A DNA stretch of 64,000 nucleotides from Rusavskia elegans (Eukaryota > Ascomycota > Lecanoromycetes > Teloschistales > Teloschistaceae). The DNA lies in NCBI GenBank assembly GCA_011316305.1, contig SAUG01000145.1, positions 1-64,000 of the forward strand, read 5' to 3'. Below are positions 27,001 to 38,689 of the stretch, in pieces. Below the pieces are notes generated by a model, which saw only the letters and a program-made list of their open reading frames with translations, was not told the DNA's origin and did not search any database. Position 1 is the first letter of the stretch, and each line of letters opens with the position of its first letter. Made by a program: the position numbers and the translations under genes.

Positions 27001-30000
27001 ACCTATAGGTATCGGAAGGATATTCTAATTATAAGATAGTTAGGTTCTTTTAATAGCGTTTATAGTAGGTAATTTCTATACCTTAAGGCTAATCTCTTAC
27101 CGTTATAATAGGATAAGGGGCAGCTACTATCGGATATAATTTTTAAGTATTATAATAGACTTCGGGAGGGATTATAATAGTTCTATACTATCGCTAAAGA
27201 GACTAAAAACTTCTATAAAACTTTAATATTAATAGCGCGTAATACCAGTTACCTTATACTATATTCTAAAAGCTATAATAAAAGGTAATAAAGGCTATTT
27301 TAATTATTTATATTCGATAGGTTTAGAGTTATTAGGGATTATAGTCGTACTACTATATTATATAGGCGGGGGTATTCTAGAAGGTATCTTAGCTCTATAC
27401 CCGGTTATAATATCCTTATCTTTATTATTATCGTCGGAGAATTCGGCCTGCAGCGGAGGCTTATTATCTTCTATAGGGGTAAGAATATCTTTTTTATTAT
27501 TTTTAAGAAGATCGGGGGAGCCTAAGATATTATTATCTTAGCCGGTATAAATATAGTTAAATACCGGTATTAGTAGGTTATTATTAGGAGTATTTTAAAT
27601 AATATATAGCAGATCGTTAGATATAGATATCGCTTACTTTTCCGAGTTTTAATAATATTACTAAGAAGCTGTATAGATCTATAGTAGACTATTAATATAA
27701 GCTCGGTATCGTATTACTACTTATTATCTAATAATTGCCTAGCGAGGAACTAATACTATAGTAAAGGTATATATTAAACCCGGGACAGCTACTAGCTATA
27801 GAGGCGTAACTTTTTATTTATAGATTAGGTTCGACTCTATAATTACGATACCAAGCTAGTTAATTAACTATACTCTTTCTAGATATACTCTAGCGTAATA
27901 ATACTGATATTTTAAGGTATTAGATAGCTAAGCGAAGGCTGCTGGAAAAAATACTAAAATAAGATAGGAAGCCGGAAATCGATTAGAAAGTAATATTAAT
28001 AGCTCGGAGATAGTCTAAAAGAGCTTATATAATAATAAGTATCCTTAGGCTATAATTCTAGGTTAGCAAGGTTATAGATAATCGGTATAGGAAAAGTAAT
28101 ATTAAAGCTAAAGGGGTCGAAATAAAAGGTAATAAATAAGGCGTTAAAAAGGCCTTTAAGACTCCCTAACGTATATATATAAATATAATAAATATATAAA
28201 AATAACCAAGCCCTATAATATAAAAGGGACTTAGAGTAAATAATTTATACGCTACTTAGATATTAATAGACCGCCTAATAGATACCCTTCTTACGCCCGT
28301 ATTTATATCCTTAATATCTAACTATAATACCGCCCGTAAAAGCTCTAAATAATAGAAACGGTACTTTTTATCGAATAGAAGATATAGTATATTATAAGGG
28401 AAAGCTATAGTAAAATATCGGGGCCTATATAAAAAAGTTAGCAGTCGGCCTAGGAAAAGGTATATAGGAATCTACTAACCTCGATATTAATAACCTAAAT
28501 CGCCTAGACTTGCTCTAAAAGACCTATATACGTATTTAGTATCTATCTAAATCTATAGTATATAACGGATATAATTAAAATAAAGTAGTAATAGATATTC
28601 TAAAATATATAGTTAAAAATAAGGTATACTAGAAATAATCTAAAATATAACGTATATAGTATAGATATATTAAAATTACGGGGTTAGTACTTAGCGTAGA
28701 GCTACTAAGTCCCCTGCCTTTACTAACTATTTCTTTCTTCTATATCCTATTCCTGCCCTTTAGTATCTATATTTATATAGTCGGTTTCGAGGTCTTTAAC
28801 CTTATTTATCTGTTTATAATTATACGATTTCTCTTCTTTACTAGTAGAATTATCTTCTTTAATTATAGGAGTAAAGGTAAAAGGTAGTTCTAGTACCTAT
28901 AAATCTTAAATCTCGAAGCCTTTTATTAATCTATTCTCCTATCGAGATACCTAGTCTAATACTTATAATAATTATTAAGCTAATAATAATAATAAGCTTT
29001 AGATATAGAAACTTAATACTACTCCTCTTTTCGATAATAATAAAAAGGAACTATACCGTTAGCTAAAAAAACGGAAGTAAAATAATAGCTTATTTCTAAT
29101 AACTCCTAAAAAGAGGTAGCGTCGTTTAGATTAGAATACTAAGGAGCGAGAGCTCGTTAAATTATAGGCTTAATTTAATACCTAGAATATTTCGAATAAG
29201 TCCGAAAATAAGACGATATCTCTAATTTCGCCTACTAAAGTTAAATAATAAGCCCGCCTCGATTATACCCGCGTAACCGATATTAATAAAAAAAAGACTT
29301 ATTAGTAAGCTTTAAAAGCTAAAACTCCTAAAATAAATCTCTAGAAAAGTAAATCTAACCTCTAAATCTAATCCTAAATCTAAACCGCTAATATACTATC
29401 TACTAATAGATCTAGAGGTTAGGTTCCCCTCGTCGATAGTATTCGCCGTAATATTAGTTATCTACCTTCCTTTCTGCCGCTATAACTACTAATAGTTATT
29501 ATCTTAGTCTACGTCTACCGTTATAAGTACCGAGATACTAGGTAAATTTATTACCTAGTAGATTACCTAGCAGAATATCCCCTAGGATCAGGACCTTAAT
29601 ACGACGGGTAAAAGCGATAATCCTTCTCCTCCTAAACCTATACCTATTAAGTAATAGAAGTCCTGCTTAATAAAAGAACCTAAGGCCCGTATAAAAGAGC
29701 TCTAGGTAGAATATCGTATTTATTTTCTCCTGCGTTTCTATCTCGATAATATTACTAAGTTAATTACCGGCGTTTAGAGTCCTACTATCCAGATATAGGA
29801 TTAGGAATAGGAATAATCGGTATTAAAGATTAACTAGTATACCGCGAATTAGAAGCGGATATATATAGATAATATAGAGGTATAGATAATATATAGATTC
29901 TCTATTATTTATTTATATACTAACCTCTTTATAGGCTATCGTTAAATAGTATCTAGTTAAAAATACTTAGAAGATTATTAGCGGTATAGATTATATTAAA

Positions 30001-31268
30001 GGTCTAGTATCTATATTTATACGTATATATAGTCCCTCGTTATTTACTTTTATATTTTCCTTTACCGGTAAGGTCGTTAATATCGTCGAAACTACCCGGC
30101 TTTCGAAGAGGGGTACGTTTATATTTTAGAGTATATATATATTTCCTCTACCGCTATATTTAACCTCTTACTTTTTCGAGGCCTCTAGGTTTATTTTCTA
30201 CTAACTAACTATTTAATAGATATCTACGCTAATCTCGCCGCTCGGGTTAAGCTAAAAATAGATTAGTCCGCCGATAAGAACAGGCTATATAACTATAAAT
30301 ATAGCCGCGATAATATACTACTCTAGTTTAATAAGATAGAAACCTCTTAGAAGTTTAAACTAATAATAAAGGACTTATAGAGAATTACTATAAAGCTACG
30401 CCGGTCTAAAAAGTAGCCCGAAAAAAATATTCTAATACCTAATAAAAATTCCGACTTTATATAGTTTAGCGAGCCGCCTAATAATACTAATAATAAGGGT
30501 TGTTCTAAGGTTAGGAATAGTAGTAATATCGGCGAAAGTAATAATAATAATACGATATAAGACTCTCGCGTTATTATTAGTTTCGATATAGATTCTTCGC
30601 TTTAGGACTCTAGTAGTATTTCCCGTAGTAATTCCGGTAGTAGTTTAGGCTTAGGATATAGGATTTTAGGACCTACGATAGCGCTTAGAGTAGACGGCTC
30701 TATAGTTAGGTTTATAAGATAAGTATCTGCTATTACTTCTTTCTACTACTTTATATCTATAGCTAGTAGTTACTTTTACGGGAATATCTATAGTAGCTTA
30801 TATTTTTATATTATAATACCCCTATACGAATATAGTTCTATAAGCTAATTTAAGACTATCTAATAAAGGCTTTCTAACTTTCTGGTATCTAAATTTATCT
30901 AGAATACTATACTTGCTATATCTTCTTTAGTAAGGTAGTAGTAGGAAAAAAGCGGAGAATTAATATAGCCTTAACGTTATAGTTACTATAGTATCCGTTT
31001 AATATAGAATTATTTTTAATATAATATAATTTCGCTATATCGAGCCTGGTAAAACTTTATATTAATAAAGTATAGTTATAAAAGCTGGTTAATTGATATA
31101 GAATATTTTAATAAACTCGATATTTTATATAATCTTTTATTAAGATATCTTATTTTTCCTATACGATATCGAATATAAGTTGAGATAATATTTATAAGTA
31201 AATTATATAATTTCATATTCATACCATCTTGACATAATGTCATCGAATCAATAGCGGCCCTTAAGGTA
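21003..31268 (+). mobile_element. Unclassified 10.27 kb element with imperfect terminal inverted repeats
   Basis: Copy 2 of the hAT reads straight through this site (GGCTAT then CGAGCCGAA near 52,960), so 21,003-31,268 is an insertion. Its ends, TACCTAAAGGTCTGTTATAG and the reverse complement TACCTTAAGGGCCGCTATTG, are imperfect inverted repeats. Flanks are GGCTAT and AGCCGAG; against the empty site two bases (CG) are missing and no duplication is evident. It keeps more C and G than its hosts, fitting a later arrival, but internal CA/TG are nearly gone. Coding-like plus-strand frames are present, the clearest at 30,440-31,232. I cannot assign a superfamily. It is too large for a MITE and has no LTRs. 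Confidence 0.7.
29540..31232 (+). pseudogene. Plus-strand coding remnants of the 10.27 kb element
   Basis: Two stretches look like old coding DNA. One frame at about 29,570-29,950 reads GKSDNPSPPKPIPIK and then KARIKEL-VEYRIYFLLRFY with TAG where Gln is expected. From about 30,440 a frame reads SEPPNNTNNKGCSKVRN, a Ser/Asn-rich stretch, then LGPTIALRVDGSIVRFIR, and runs with sparse TAG/TAA to a TGA at 31,230-31,232, about 37 bp from the element's end. TGA is rare in RIPed DNA, and this one lies in the RIP-spared edge, so it could be the true stop. Product unknown. No zinc finger, DDE triad or helicase motif could be fixed by eye. Confidence 0.45.
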
Positions 31269-32450
31269 AGCCGAGTAAAAGCTTTTTTAAATTCTTCTTT
31301 TAATATATTATTAGAATTAGTATTATCGGTAATAATATCTAGAAGCTTCGGCCTAAGCTAGAAAAATTCTAAAAGCTTTAATAGCTCCTAGTACTATAAA
31401 CGGCTAGAGTAATTAGTAGAAAGGGGTATAAATCTAATTAGACGCTCCTAAAGTTAAAAATAAGTATTAATCTAGTATACGAGTACTTCTAAATACGCGA
31501 CCTTTTATAGATTTAACTAGATATCTAGTATAAGGGAAATATATTCTAAAGTTTTTAAATTAGATTTAATTTACTCGCGGATAGTATTATAGCTATCGAA
31601 AACTATCTACGTAAATTATATACGGCCGATAAGCTTTATATTAGAATAAAGTATTTATAGTAGTAGCTTAAATCTTTTATTTTCGATAGTCCGAACTAGT
31701 AGATTTAGATCTAAGAAAGTTTTATATAGGTATTTATCCTATACAGCTTAGTTAAAAGTAGACTCGAGTTTAATATAGTTCTTTTTCTATAATTAAAATA
31801 AGTTTTATATTACCTCTTTATATTACTATTAGCTACTTACGTAGATAAATATTAACTTAATAAAAGACTATAAGTTACGTCGCTTAGTTCTTTAGTAAAT
31901 AATAGTACTAAGGTATTTCTTTATAATAGATATATTAGAAGAACTAGAGGCTATAGGATAGTCGAGAATCTTAGAATAGTTTTTATATATAATCTTAGGT
32001 AGACTATCTATTATTAAGGCTATCTAGTAGAACTTTTACTATTATTTCGACTATATATATCCTATAGCTTTTCTTAACTAGAGAGGATTAACCAGTTTTC
32101 TATAGAACTTATCTTTAATACCGATAGCTATAGAAATACTAGACTACTAATATTTAAACTTTTTATAGTAATCTAGATCCTATTAAATATACCTATTAAA
32201 TTCCTAAAAGACTAGTATTAGATAGTCGGCTCGAATCTTATTAGTTATATCTTTAATAATCTGTCTTTACTTTCTATATAATCGATTAAATTTTAATAGT
32301 ATAAGGCTTATAGATCGGCTTACCGCCTAACTTATAGACTAGCTAGGATAGATCTTATTTAGAAAGGACCCGTCGGAAAGGACCTCGCTAGGCGTAGAAG
32401 GATTAGATATTTTATATTAGTTTTAAAGATTGAGGATTAATACGATTTAT
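31269..32450 (-). pseudogene. hAT transposase, N-terminal part, copy 1
   Basis: Minus-strand coding remnant that continues across the 10.27 kb insertion into 21,002-19,690. Blocks such as DKFYRKLVNPL (about 32,090-32,125) and IYVSSQ are readable with TAG as old Gln. It is collinear with copy 2 at 53,000-54,100. In hAT transposases this part carries the DNA-binding finger and the first catalytic residues, but I cannot identify a BED finger here because Cys and His codons are the ones RIP destroys. Its place in the gene rests on collinearity with the dimerisation domain downstream. Confidence 0.6.
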
Positions 32451-32727
32451 ATTTAGATAATAAAATAAAATAGAAGGGTAATATAGATATATAAGTATTA
32501 ACTTAATTATTATTTACTACTTGGTAGTAAAGAATCGACGTCTATCTAAGTAGTACTTGAAGTATTAACGTAAACGTATAGTAAAAGCGGGGCTGCGGGG
32601 GTTTTCTGCGTAGGAAAGGAGATCTTAGCGGTCTTAGCGGGTCGAACCCGGGAACCCGGGTTCGACCCGGACCTGACTCGGGTCGAACTCTATAATAACC
32701 CGACCCGACGGCCAGTCTATATATAAC

Positions 32728-35310
32728 TAAAATAAAAGACGTTCCCGAAACTCTAGAATACTAGAACTACTTCTATACCTATAATAAAAAAGGCGTCTTC
32801 GTTATTAAACGTTTTTATAGTAATAACGAATTTAGAAGCTATATTATATCTAAGAACTTTATTAATAAAGGTATCTAGTAGGAGCCTACCGTATCTAATA
32901 ATCTATAATAAAATAGTACCTCCGAGCGTTTCGGGTAAATACTAATATATAAAGCCTACTCTATATTAGTTTATAGCGGTCTTAGTAAAAAATATTAGCT
33001 ATTATTTATTAAAGCTACTACTTTTCTATACTTTCGAAACTAGTAGTAAACTAGATATAATCCTATATAAAAAAGAGTACGGTAAACCTCTAGATTTAAG
33101 CTAATTCTATATTTTAGGTTCTATAGTATATCTAATATATAGTAAAAAGATTCGGAAGTTCTATAATCGGAGCTATAAATATATCTTAGTCGGTTACTAA
33201 AGTAATACTATCTATAAACTATTAAAATTCTAAAGTAAAATCGTCCGCGCCTCTTCTATAGTATTTAAAAAAATAGGTTAAAACCTAGACTCGTTATATC
33301 TATAGAAGTTAGAGGAACTAGAAGATAAACTTTAATAGTAACCCCTACAGAAACGGTAGTATACTAATAGAAGATCTAATCCGGGGCTATAGCTATAATC
33401 TAGTAACCTTCTATTAATATTTAAATTAATAGTTCCTCCGGTACCTTACCGAATTCCTTTTATTTATAATTAAATTCTATTACTAGCTAACTTGTCTACT
33501 AGTCTTTATATTACCGAGGTTAACGATTCCGATTTAAAATCCGACGAATTACTATTTTATTTTTAGACTATTATACCTCGCCTATAGCCCGATCGTATTA
33601 CCTAATCCTTTATTAAAGTTCTATATAATTACCCCGAATTCCGGGTACTAGATAATTATAATTATTTCTTACTAGACCTAATTATAAACGTCTATATATT
33701 TATTAGTATTATAAAAAAAGATACTATATTAGATCCTTCCGAACTTTAGTTATATAAAAAGGATATAGAATTACCCTATACCGATAAATAGTATAAAGCT
33801 ATAGAAGAAAAACTAGTATTATTAGAACTAAACGATACTTAGATACTATATACTAGGGTATTACTATCCTCTATAAAATATCTTCTAGGAGATAAATAGA
33901 AATATAAAATTAAAAGGGATATCGATAGTAATATTACGCGTTTTAAAGCTTACTAGGTTATTTATAGTTTTAAATAGGAAGCCGGTATTAATTTTAATAA
34001 AACCTTTACCTCTATTATGAAACCTATATTATATAAAGCTATCTTTACTATTACTACAGCCTATAGCCTAGAACTTGATTAAATAGATATTAAAACTGCC
34101 TTTCTCTACGGTTGAATAGACGAAATAATCTATATATAATATCCTACTAGATTCGGCGATTCTAATATAATATATAAATTCCGGAAGGCTTTCTATAGTT
34201 TTAAATAATCGCTTCGGGTCTAGTACCGCTATCTTACTAAATTCTTCGCTACTATCGGTTTTAAATTTCTAGAATCCGAAAATAGTATTTTTTATAATAG
34301 TATAATTATTATCGGCGTTTATATTAATAATATCCTTCTATATAGCGCTAGTTATTAGAACTTTAATAAAATTAAGGTATATCTAAATAAATATTTCTAA
34401 ATATTAGATATAGGCCCTATTAATTTCTATTTCGGTTTAAAAATTATTAGAAACCGGGAACTCCGAACTATTTAGTAAAACTAAACTACCTATATTAAAT
34501 AGATTTTAAAGGATTATAGTTTTACTATCTATAAAAATAATATTTCTCTTTTTATAGATTCCGGCCTTTATTTAGAAACTACTTTTACTAATTAGAACTA
34601 TCTTTTACTAATAAAGTATAAATATTAGAGCGCTATCGGCTTTTTAATATATACTATATCTAGAATCTGCTTTAATATTACTTTTACTATTTCTATTATT
34701 AGTCGATACTTATCTAATTCTATAAGCTACTACTAGAACGCTATTATTAGGATTTTTAAATATCTATATAAAACAGCTTACTTTATTTTTATTTATAGAA
34801 GCGACCTATAGAAGCTTCGGGAGTATACTAATACTAATTAGGTAGATAACTATAAAATCTGTCGCTCTATTTCTAGATATATTTTTAATATTAGATCCGG
34901 CGCTATTAGCTGGTTATCTAAGTAGTAAGCTACTATAACTATATTAACTACCGAAGTAGAATTAGATAGGGAGACTAGAGCTACTAAAGAGGCTATTTAG
35001 TTAAATTATATCCTAAATTAGTTATTAATTAATAAATAGAGTCTAAATACTATCCTAGATATAGTAACTCTTTATAGTAATAACTAGGGCGCTATTACTT
35101 TTACTAAAAACCTTTGGTTCTATAATTATACTAAATATATTAATATCTATATTAAACTTCTATAGGAGAAAGTCGCTAATAAAACTATCGACCTTTAGTA
35201 TATTTTAATAGAATAAATAGTAGCTAATAGGTTTACTAAAGTTCTAGATAAAGGTAAATTCGAGGCCTTCTATATAGCGCTTAGGCTTAAAGATCTAAAA
35301 ACGCTCTAAA
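32728..35310 (+). pseudogene. Copia 2 pol: integrase end, reverse transcriptase and RNase H
   Basis: Plus-strand translation shows textbook copia blocks: IDIKTAFLYG (about 34,086-34,115), FRKAFYSFK (family LRKALYGLKQ), IGVYINNILLYS (about 34,312-34,350, both Asp codons now Asn), and an RNase H segment around 34,800-35,000 with DTNWAD readable once RIP changes are allowed for. The polyprotein frame ends at a TAA near 35,310. The integrase C-terminal part starts directly after the hAT duplication at 32,728. Catalytic residues are lost and TAG codons are frequent. Confidence 0.85.
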
Positions 35311-36909
35311 CTTTAAGCGATAATAGCAATAATCTATCTAAATTATAAAAATCCTTTCTAATAATAATCTCCCCCGGAATATAATTAACTCCGGGGTACT
35401 AGCGATTACTATATATCTATAAATATTATCTTCGGAGAGTATAATATATACTACAGAGGATAGTTAAACCTCCAAGTAACTCTGGGCCCTATAGGTCTAT
35501 CTATATAATATCTGTATCGTTTTTTTTTAAATCGCTGCACCTTTTATATACTCTCCGATAGTATATTCGATCGAAATCCGTATATAGTCGTCTATATCCG
35601 GATTCGTCCTTCTATTTTAGTAATAAAATACTAAAAAGGTACCTTTAGTCTATACTCTACTAAGTTTTATATTAGATTTAATATATTAATTAGTTTTAAT
35701 ATCGATAAAATATATTTTAACTATCTAGTAGACTATTCGGGCTCTATATAAAGTTTTTTAGAGCTAGCGCGCGGGTATAGACTAGTTAGCACCCTAGCTA
35801 CTAGCTACCCGCTACTTATTTTCGCCCGCTATCTACTATTATTATATCTTTAAATATATCTTTACTAATCCTATACCGTCTAATATATAAATTATACTAT
35901 TCGATTTTCTATATCCTATACTTTTATTTAATATTATTTATAGCCGTTATAGATTTAGATAACCTTTAAAGATTTAACTTTACCTCCTATATCTCTAAAA
36001 AGCTCGACCTATATATATATATCGAAGTATTTAATAAACTACTCGATAACTTTCGAACTTATATTGCCTATATAAACTATAATAATAATCTACTCTATCT
36101 TTACCCTCGGATACTATTCTATCTAAACTTTAAATCTAAGTATTATTAGATAAAAAATAATATCGATAGCTTTTAGGATCGCGATATCTTTAGCCGTCTA
36201 TAGCTAGATAATAATAATATATAAATACGTATCGGTAGTCTTTACTACCTAGCTATATCGTTAAATTAACTATAGGATTCTATAGAAACTCTAGGAATAG
36301 TACTAATTAAGCGCCGTAATTATTAATTATCGGAAAATTTATATTAATCTTCGAAACTATAGTAAATACTTCTATATTTAGAATTATCTAGGCGATATAA
36401 CTTTTAATATATCTATAAAAGCTTATAATATCCTAATAGGCGTTTAATATATATTTTTTTAATAAATTAAAAAGAAATATAATATCTATACTTTTTAGTA
36501 TTTCGGTAGTATTAATAATAACTAATAATACCTATAATTTACTACTAGATAGGTACTTTCGATCGCCGAAACTCTAGATACGCCCTTTTAATCGGGCGAT
36601 ATCCGTTTTAAATACTTTAAATAAATCTATATTATAAACTAGTACCTATACTAGTATTCTATTAAATATACTACTATTATAGAGGGTTTAAAATACTATA
36701 GAAGCTATAGGAAACTCTAATTTTCTTTTATCTAGATTTCGATTTTTATAATTTATATATATATATCTACTATAGAAGTTCTTTAAACTTTATCTATCTC
36801 GCCTTTATTATATATAAACTTTTTTTCCTATAGATTTTTTAGCGAGTATATAGCAAGTCTATTTAATTTTTACCTTCGGTATATATATAGTATATTATTC
36901 GTATAGAAG
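35311..36909. other. Copia 2 non-pol region between pol and 3' LTR
   Basis: About 1.6 kb with no recognisable domain. Most Ty1/copia elements have only a short polypurine-tract segment here. The equivalent region exists in copia 1 (about 3,269-4,870). An antisense frame can be traced in both copies, but its stop density is about what this base composition gives by chance. Confidence 0.5.
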
Positions 36910-37059
36910 TATTAGAAGTACGTGATACGTATAATAGCTATACTAAGGCGCTAAGGGCGCTAGTACCGATCAGGTCTAGTAATTCTCGGCGCTAAAGCCC
37001 TGCTACCTCTTTCTTGTATATTTAATAAAGCTTGATATTCTATATACATGATTTCAACA
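36910..37059 (+). repeat. Copia 2 3' LTR with internal deletion
   Basis: 150 bp, from TATTAGAAGT to ATTTCAACA. Compared with the three 176 bp LTRs it lacks about 26 bp, the segment around GGCGAAAGCC. The outer end keeps CA/TG (CTTGAT, ACATGATTTCAACA). Confidence 0.8.
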
Positions 37060-37064
37060 ATATA

Positions 37065-38050
37065 TAATATCTATTAACGAATTAAAATCTATAAATATAA
37101 ACTATATAAAAAGTTTTAGAATCTTTTATATTTTATATAGTTATTAAAGAAAATAGCGATAGATTTTACTGCTAGATTACTATCTATTTAATATTTTCGG
37201 AATATAGTAAATTTAGTACTTATAGCTATTAATCGATTTACAAAAATAACGAGGTATATCTTTCATTATAAAATAATTAATATAAAGGATTTTACCGAAT
37301 TTATTATCGATAAATTTTAATATAAAAAATTTATTCCTAAAAGAATTATTAGCGATAGAAAATTACTATTTATAAATAAATTCTAGTTAGAAATCTACTA
37401 CTATTTCAAGATTAAATATTATTTAAATACTACATTCTTTTTTTAAATAAATAGATAGATTAAAAGATAAAATTAAATATTAAAATATTATCTAAAAGTA
37501 AATATTTATAAAGAAATTAAAAAACTAAATTAAATTTCTATCTTTAGCTAAGTTTATCTATAATAATAGCGAATATAATATTATAAAAATATTTCTAATC
37601 GAAACGTTTATAGACTATAATTTAGATATAGTATTCGAAATCGTTAAAAATAACGCTATAGAAAAAGAAATAGTAAAAACGAAAGTATTAATAGTAAAAG
37701 AAAAAGTTATAAATTTATAAAAAATATATAAATTAATATATATAAATTGGAAAAAAGTTTAGATAAATTAGATTAAATACTATAATAAAAAATATTAACC
37801 GGTAGAATATAAAGTTAGTAATTTAGTACTATTATCTATAAAGAATCTAAAATTAAAATAATCGAAAAAGATTACCTCTAAATTTATAGATTTATATCGG
37901 ATTTTAAAATATATAAACTTTTAAATTTATCGATTAGTTTTTTTAATTAGATTAAAAATCTATAATACCTTTTATATATCTTTATTAAAAAAGTTCTATC
38001 GCTATTAAAATAGCGAATTACTAGAATATCTATTACTGGATTTTATTAAT
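37065..38050 (+). pseudogene. Gypsy A integrase core
   Basis: Resumes the gypsy A frame after copia 2. Readable blocks are DFTEFIIDKF (about 37,288-37,320) and PKRIISDRKLLFINKF (about 37,335-37,383), corresponding to the family pattern IPxxIxSDRGxxFxSxFW that holds the second catalytic Asp, then YYFKIK and the LNTTFF block (family STAxHPQTDGQ). Thus the DDE integrase fold is present but broken by RIP stops. The region ends just before the chromodomain. A working enzyme would insert element cDNA, targeted by the chromodomain. Confidence 0.85.
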
Positions 38051-38054
38051 AATA

Positions 38055-38240
38055 AAAAAAAATAGAAAATAGAAGCTATTTTAAATAAAAGATTTATAAA
38101 ATCTAAAAAAGGTAAAAAATTAAAAGTAGAATATCTAATTAAATAGACTAGTTAACTAAAAGAATTCAATTTCTAGCAGCTATAAAAAAACTTTAAAAAT
38201 ATTTAGAAATTTATTAAAATATATAATTAAAATAACCTTT
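38055..38240 (+). pseudogene. Gypsy A C-terminal chromodomain
   Basis: Translation with TAG as old Trp/Gln gives EAILNKRFIKSKKGKKLKVE, then YLIK-T plus an EFN block and a closing KFIKIYNQN. This matches the chromodomain pattern WEVExILxxR...YLVKWxGxxxExNSWEP...xxxxYxQ, with the Trp positions as stops. Chromodomains of chromoviruses bind modified histone tails and steer integration into heterochromatin. It classes gypsy A as a chromovirus. Confidence 0.85.
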
Positions 38241-38689
38241 TAATAAATAAACGTAAGCTAGAATATAATAAAAAAAATAGAATTTAACGGAAATAAATTA
38301 TAGTTATAAATATCAGATATTTATAGAATATACGTATAATATATATATTTAAAAATAGATTTTTATAGTTAATAAAATTTATATAAATTATATTATAGAA
38401 TCTATAATACCTAAATTTCTATTTACTATAATATAGATCGTATATTTCTATTATTAGATATCTAAATTAATATAATTAATTTAGTTTTATAGTAAATCTC
38501 TATTCCGGGTTATTTTTCTAATCTATAATAAAAAGAGAAAATAGTATAAAAAAAGTAATTACTTTTAATATTATCGAAAAGACGGTCTATAGAAGTTTAT
38601 AAACCGAGTTAAAAATATCGAAAAATATTAGACTATTTACCGAAAAGACCGTCTAAAGGACCGAGGTATCGGTAATTCTAATTTCTAGA

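Larger units (their letters stand above)
16653..32719 (-). mobile_element. Large two-gene hAT DNA transposon, copy 1, interrupted by a 10.27 kb element
   Basis: Ends TAGTCTGGCC and GGCCAGTCTA form an imperfect inverted repeat with GGGTCGGG-type subterminal motifs. An exact 8 bp duplication TATATAAC flanks it (16,645-16,652 and 32,720-32,727), and copia 1 has the same site once and unsplit. An 8 bp duplication is typical of hAT. The transposase reads on the minus strand and ends with a recognisable hAT dimerisation domain. A second gene reads on the plus strand from the left end, so the two genes converge. Without the nested 10.27 kb element the transposon is about 5.80 kb, close to the 5.84 kb of copy 2. 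RIPed and inactive. Confidence 0.85.
13436..37059 (+). mobile_element. Copia 2: Ty1/copia LTR retrotransposon, plus strand, split by the large hAT
   Basis: Flanked by a perfect 5 bp duplication ATATA (13,431-13,435 and 37,060-37,064). LTRs are 176 bp (13,436-13,611) and 150 bp (36,910-37,059). Without the hAT and its duplication it is about 7.55 kb, near the 7.63 kb of copia 1. Plus-strand order is gag with zinc knuckle (about 15,060-15,560), protease, integrase (split by the hAT), RT (about 34,020-34,450) and RNase H, then about 1.6 kb of non-pol sequence. It is inserted in the gypsy A integrase right after the H2C2 finger. Dead: full of RIP stops. Confidence 0.9.

Noticed and set aside
27420..27560. 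Possible RecQ-like helicase motif in the 10.27 kb element
   Set aside because: A Gly-rich block followed by hydrophobic runs is seen, but no GxGKS or DExH could be read in one frame, so a telomere-linked helicase is not supported.
21003..31268. Starship-type giant element
   Set aside because: The inverted-repeat ends, the size and the lack of an identifiable DUF3435 tyrosine recombinase near the left end do not support it, though RIP prevents a firm exclusion.
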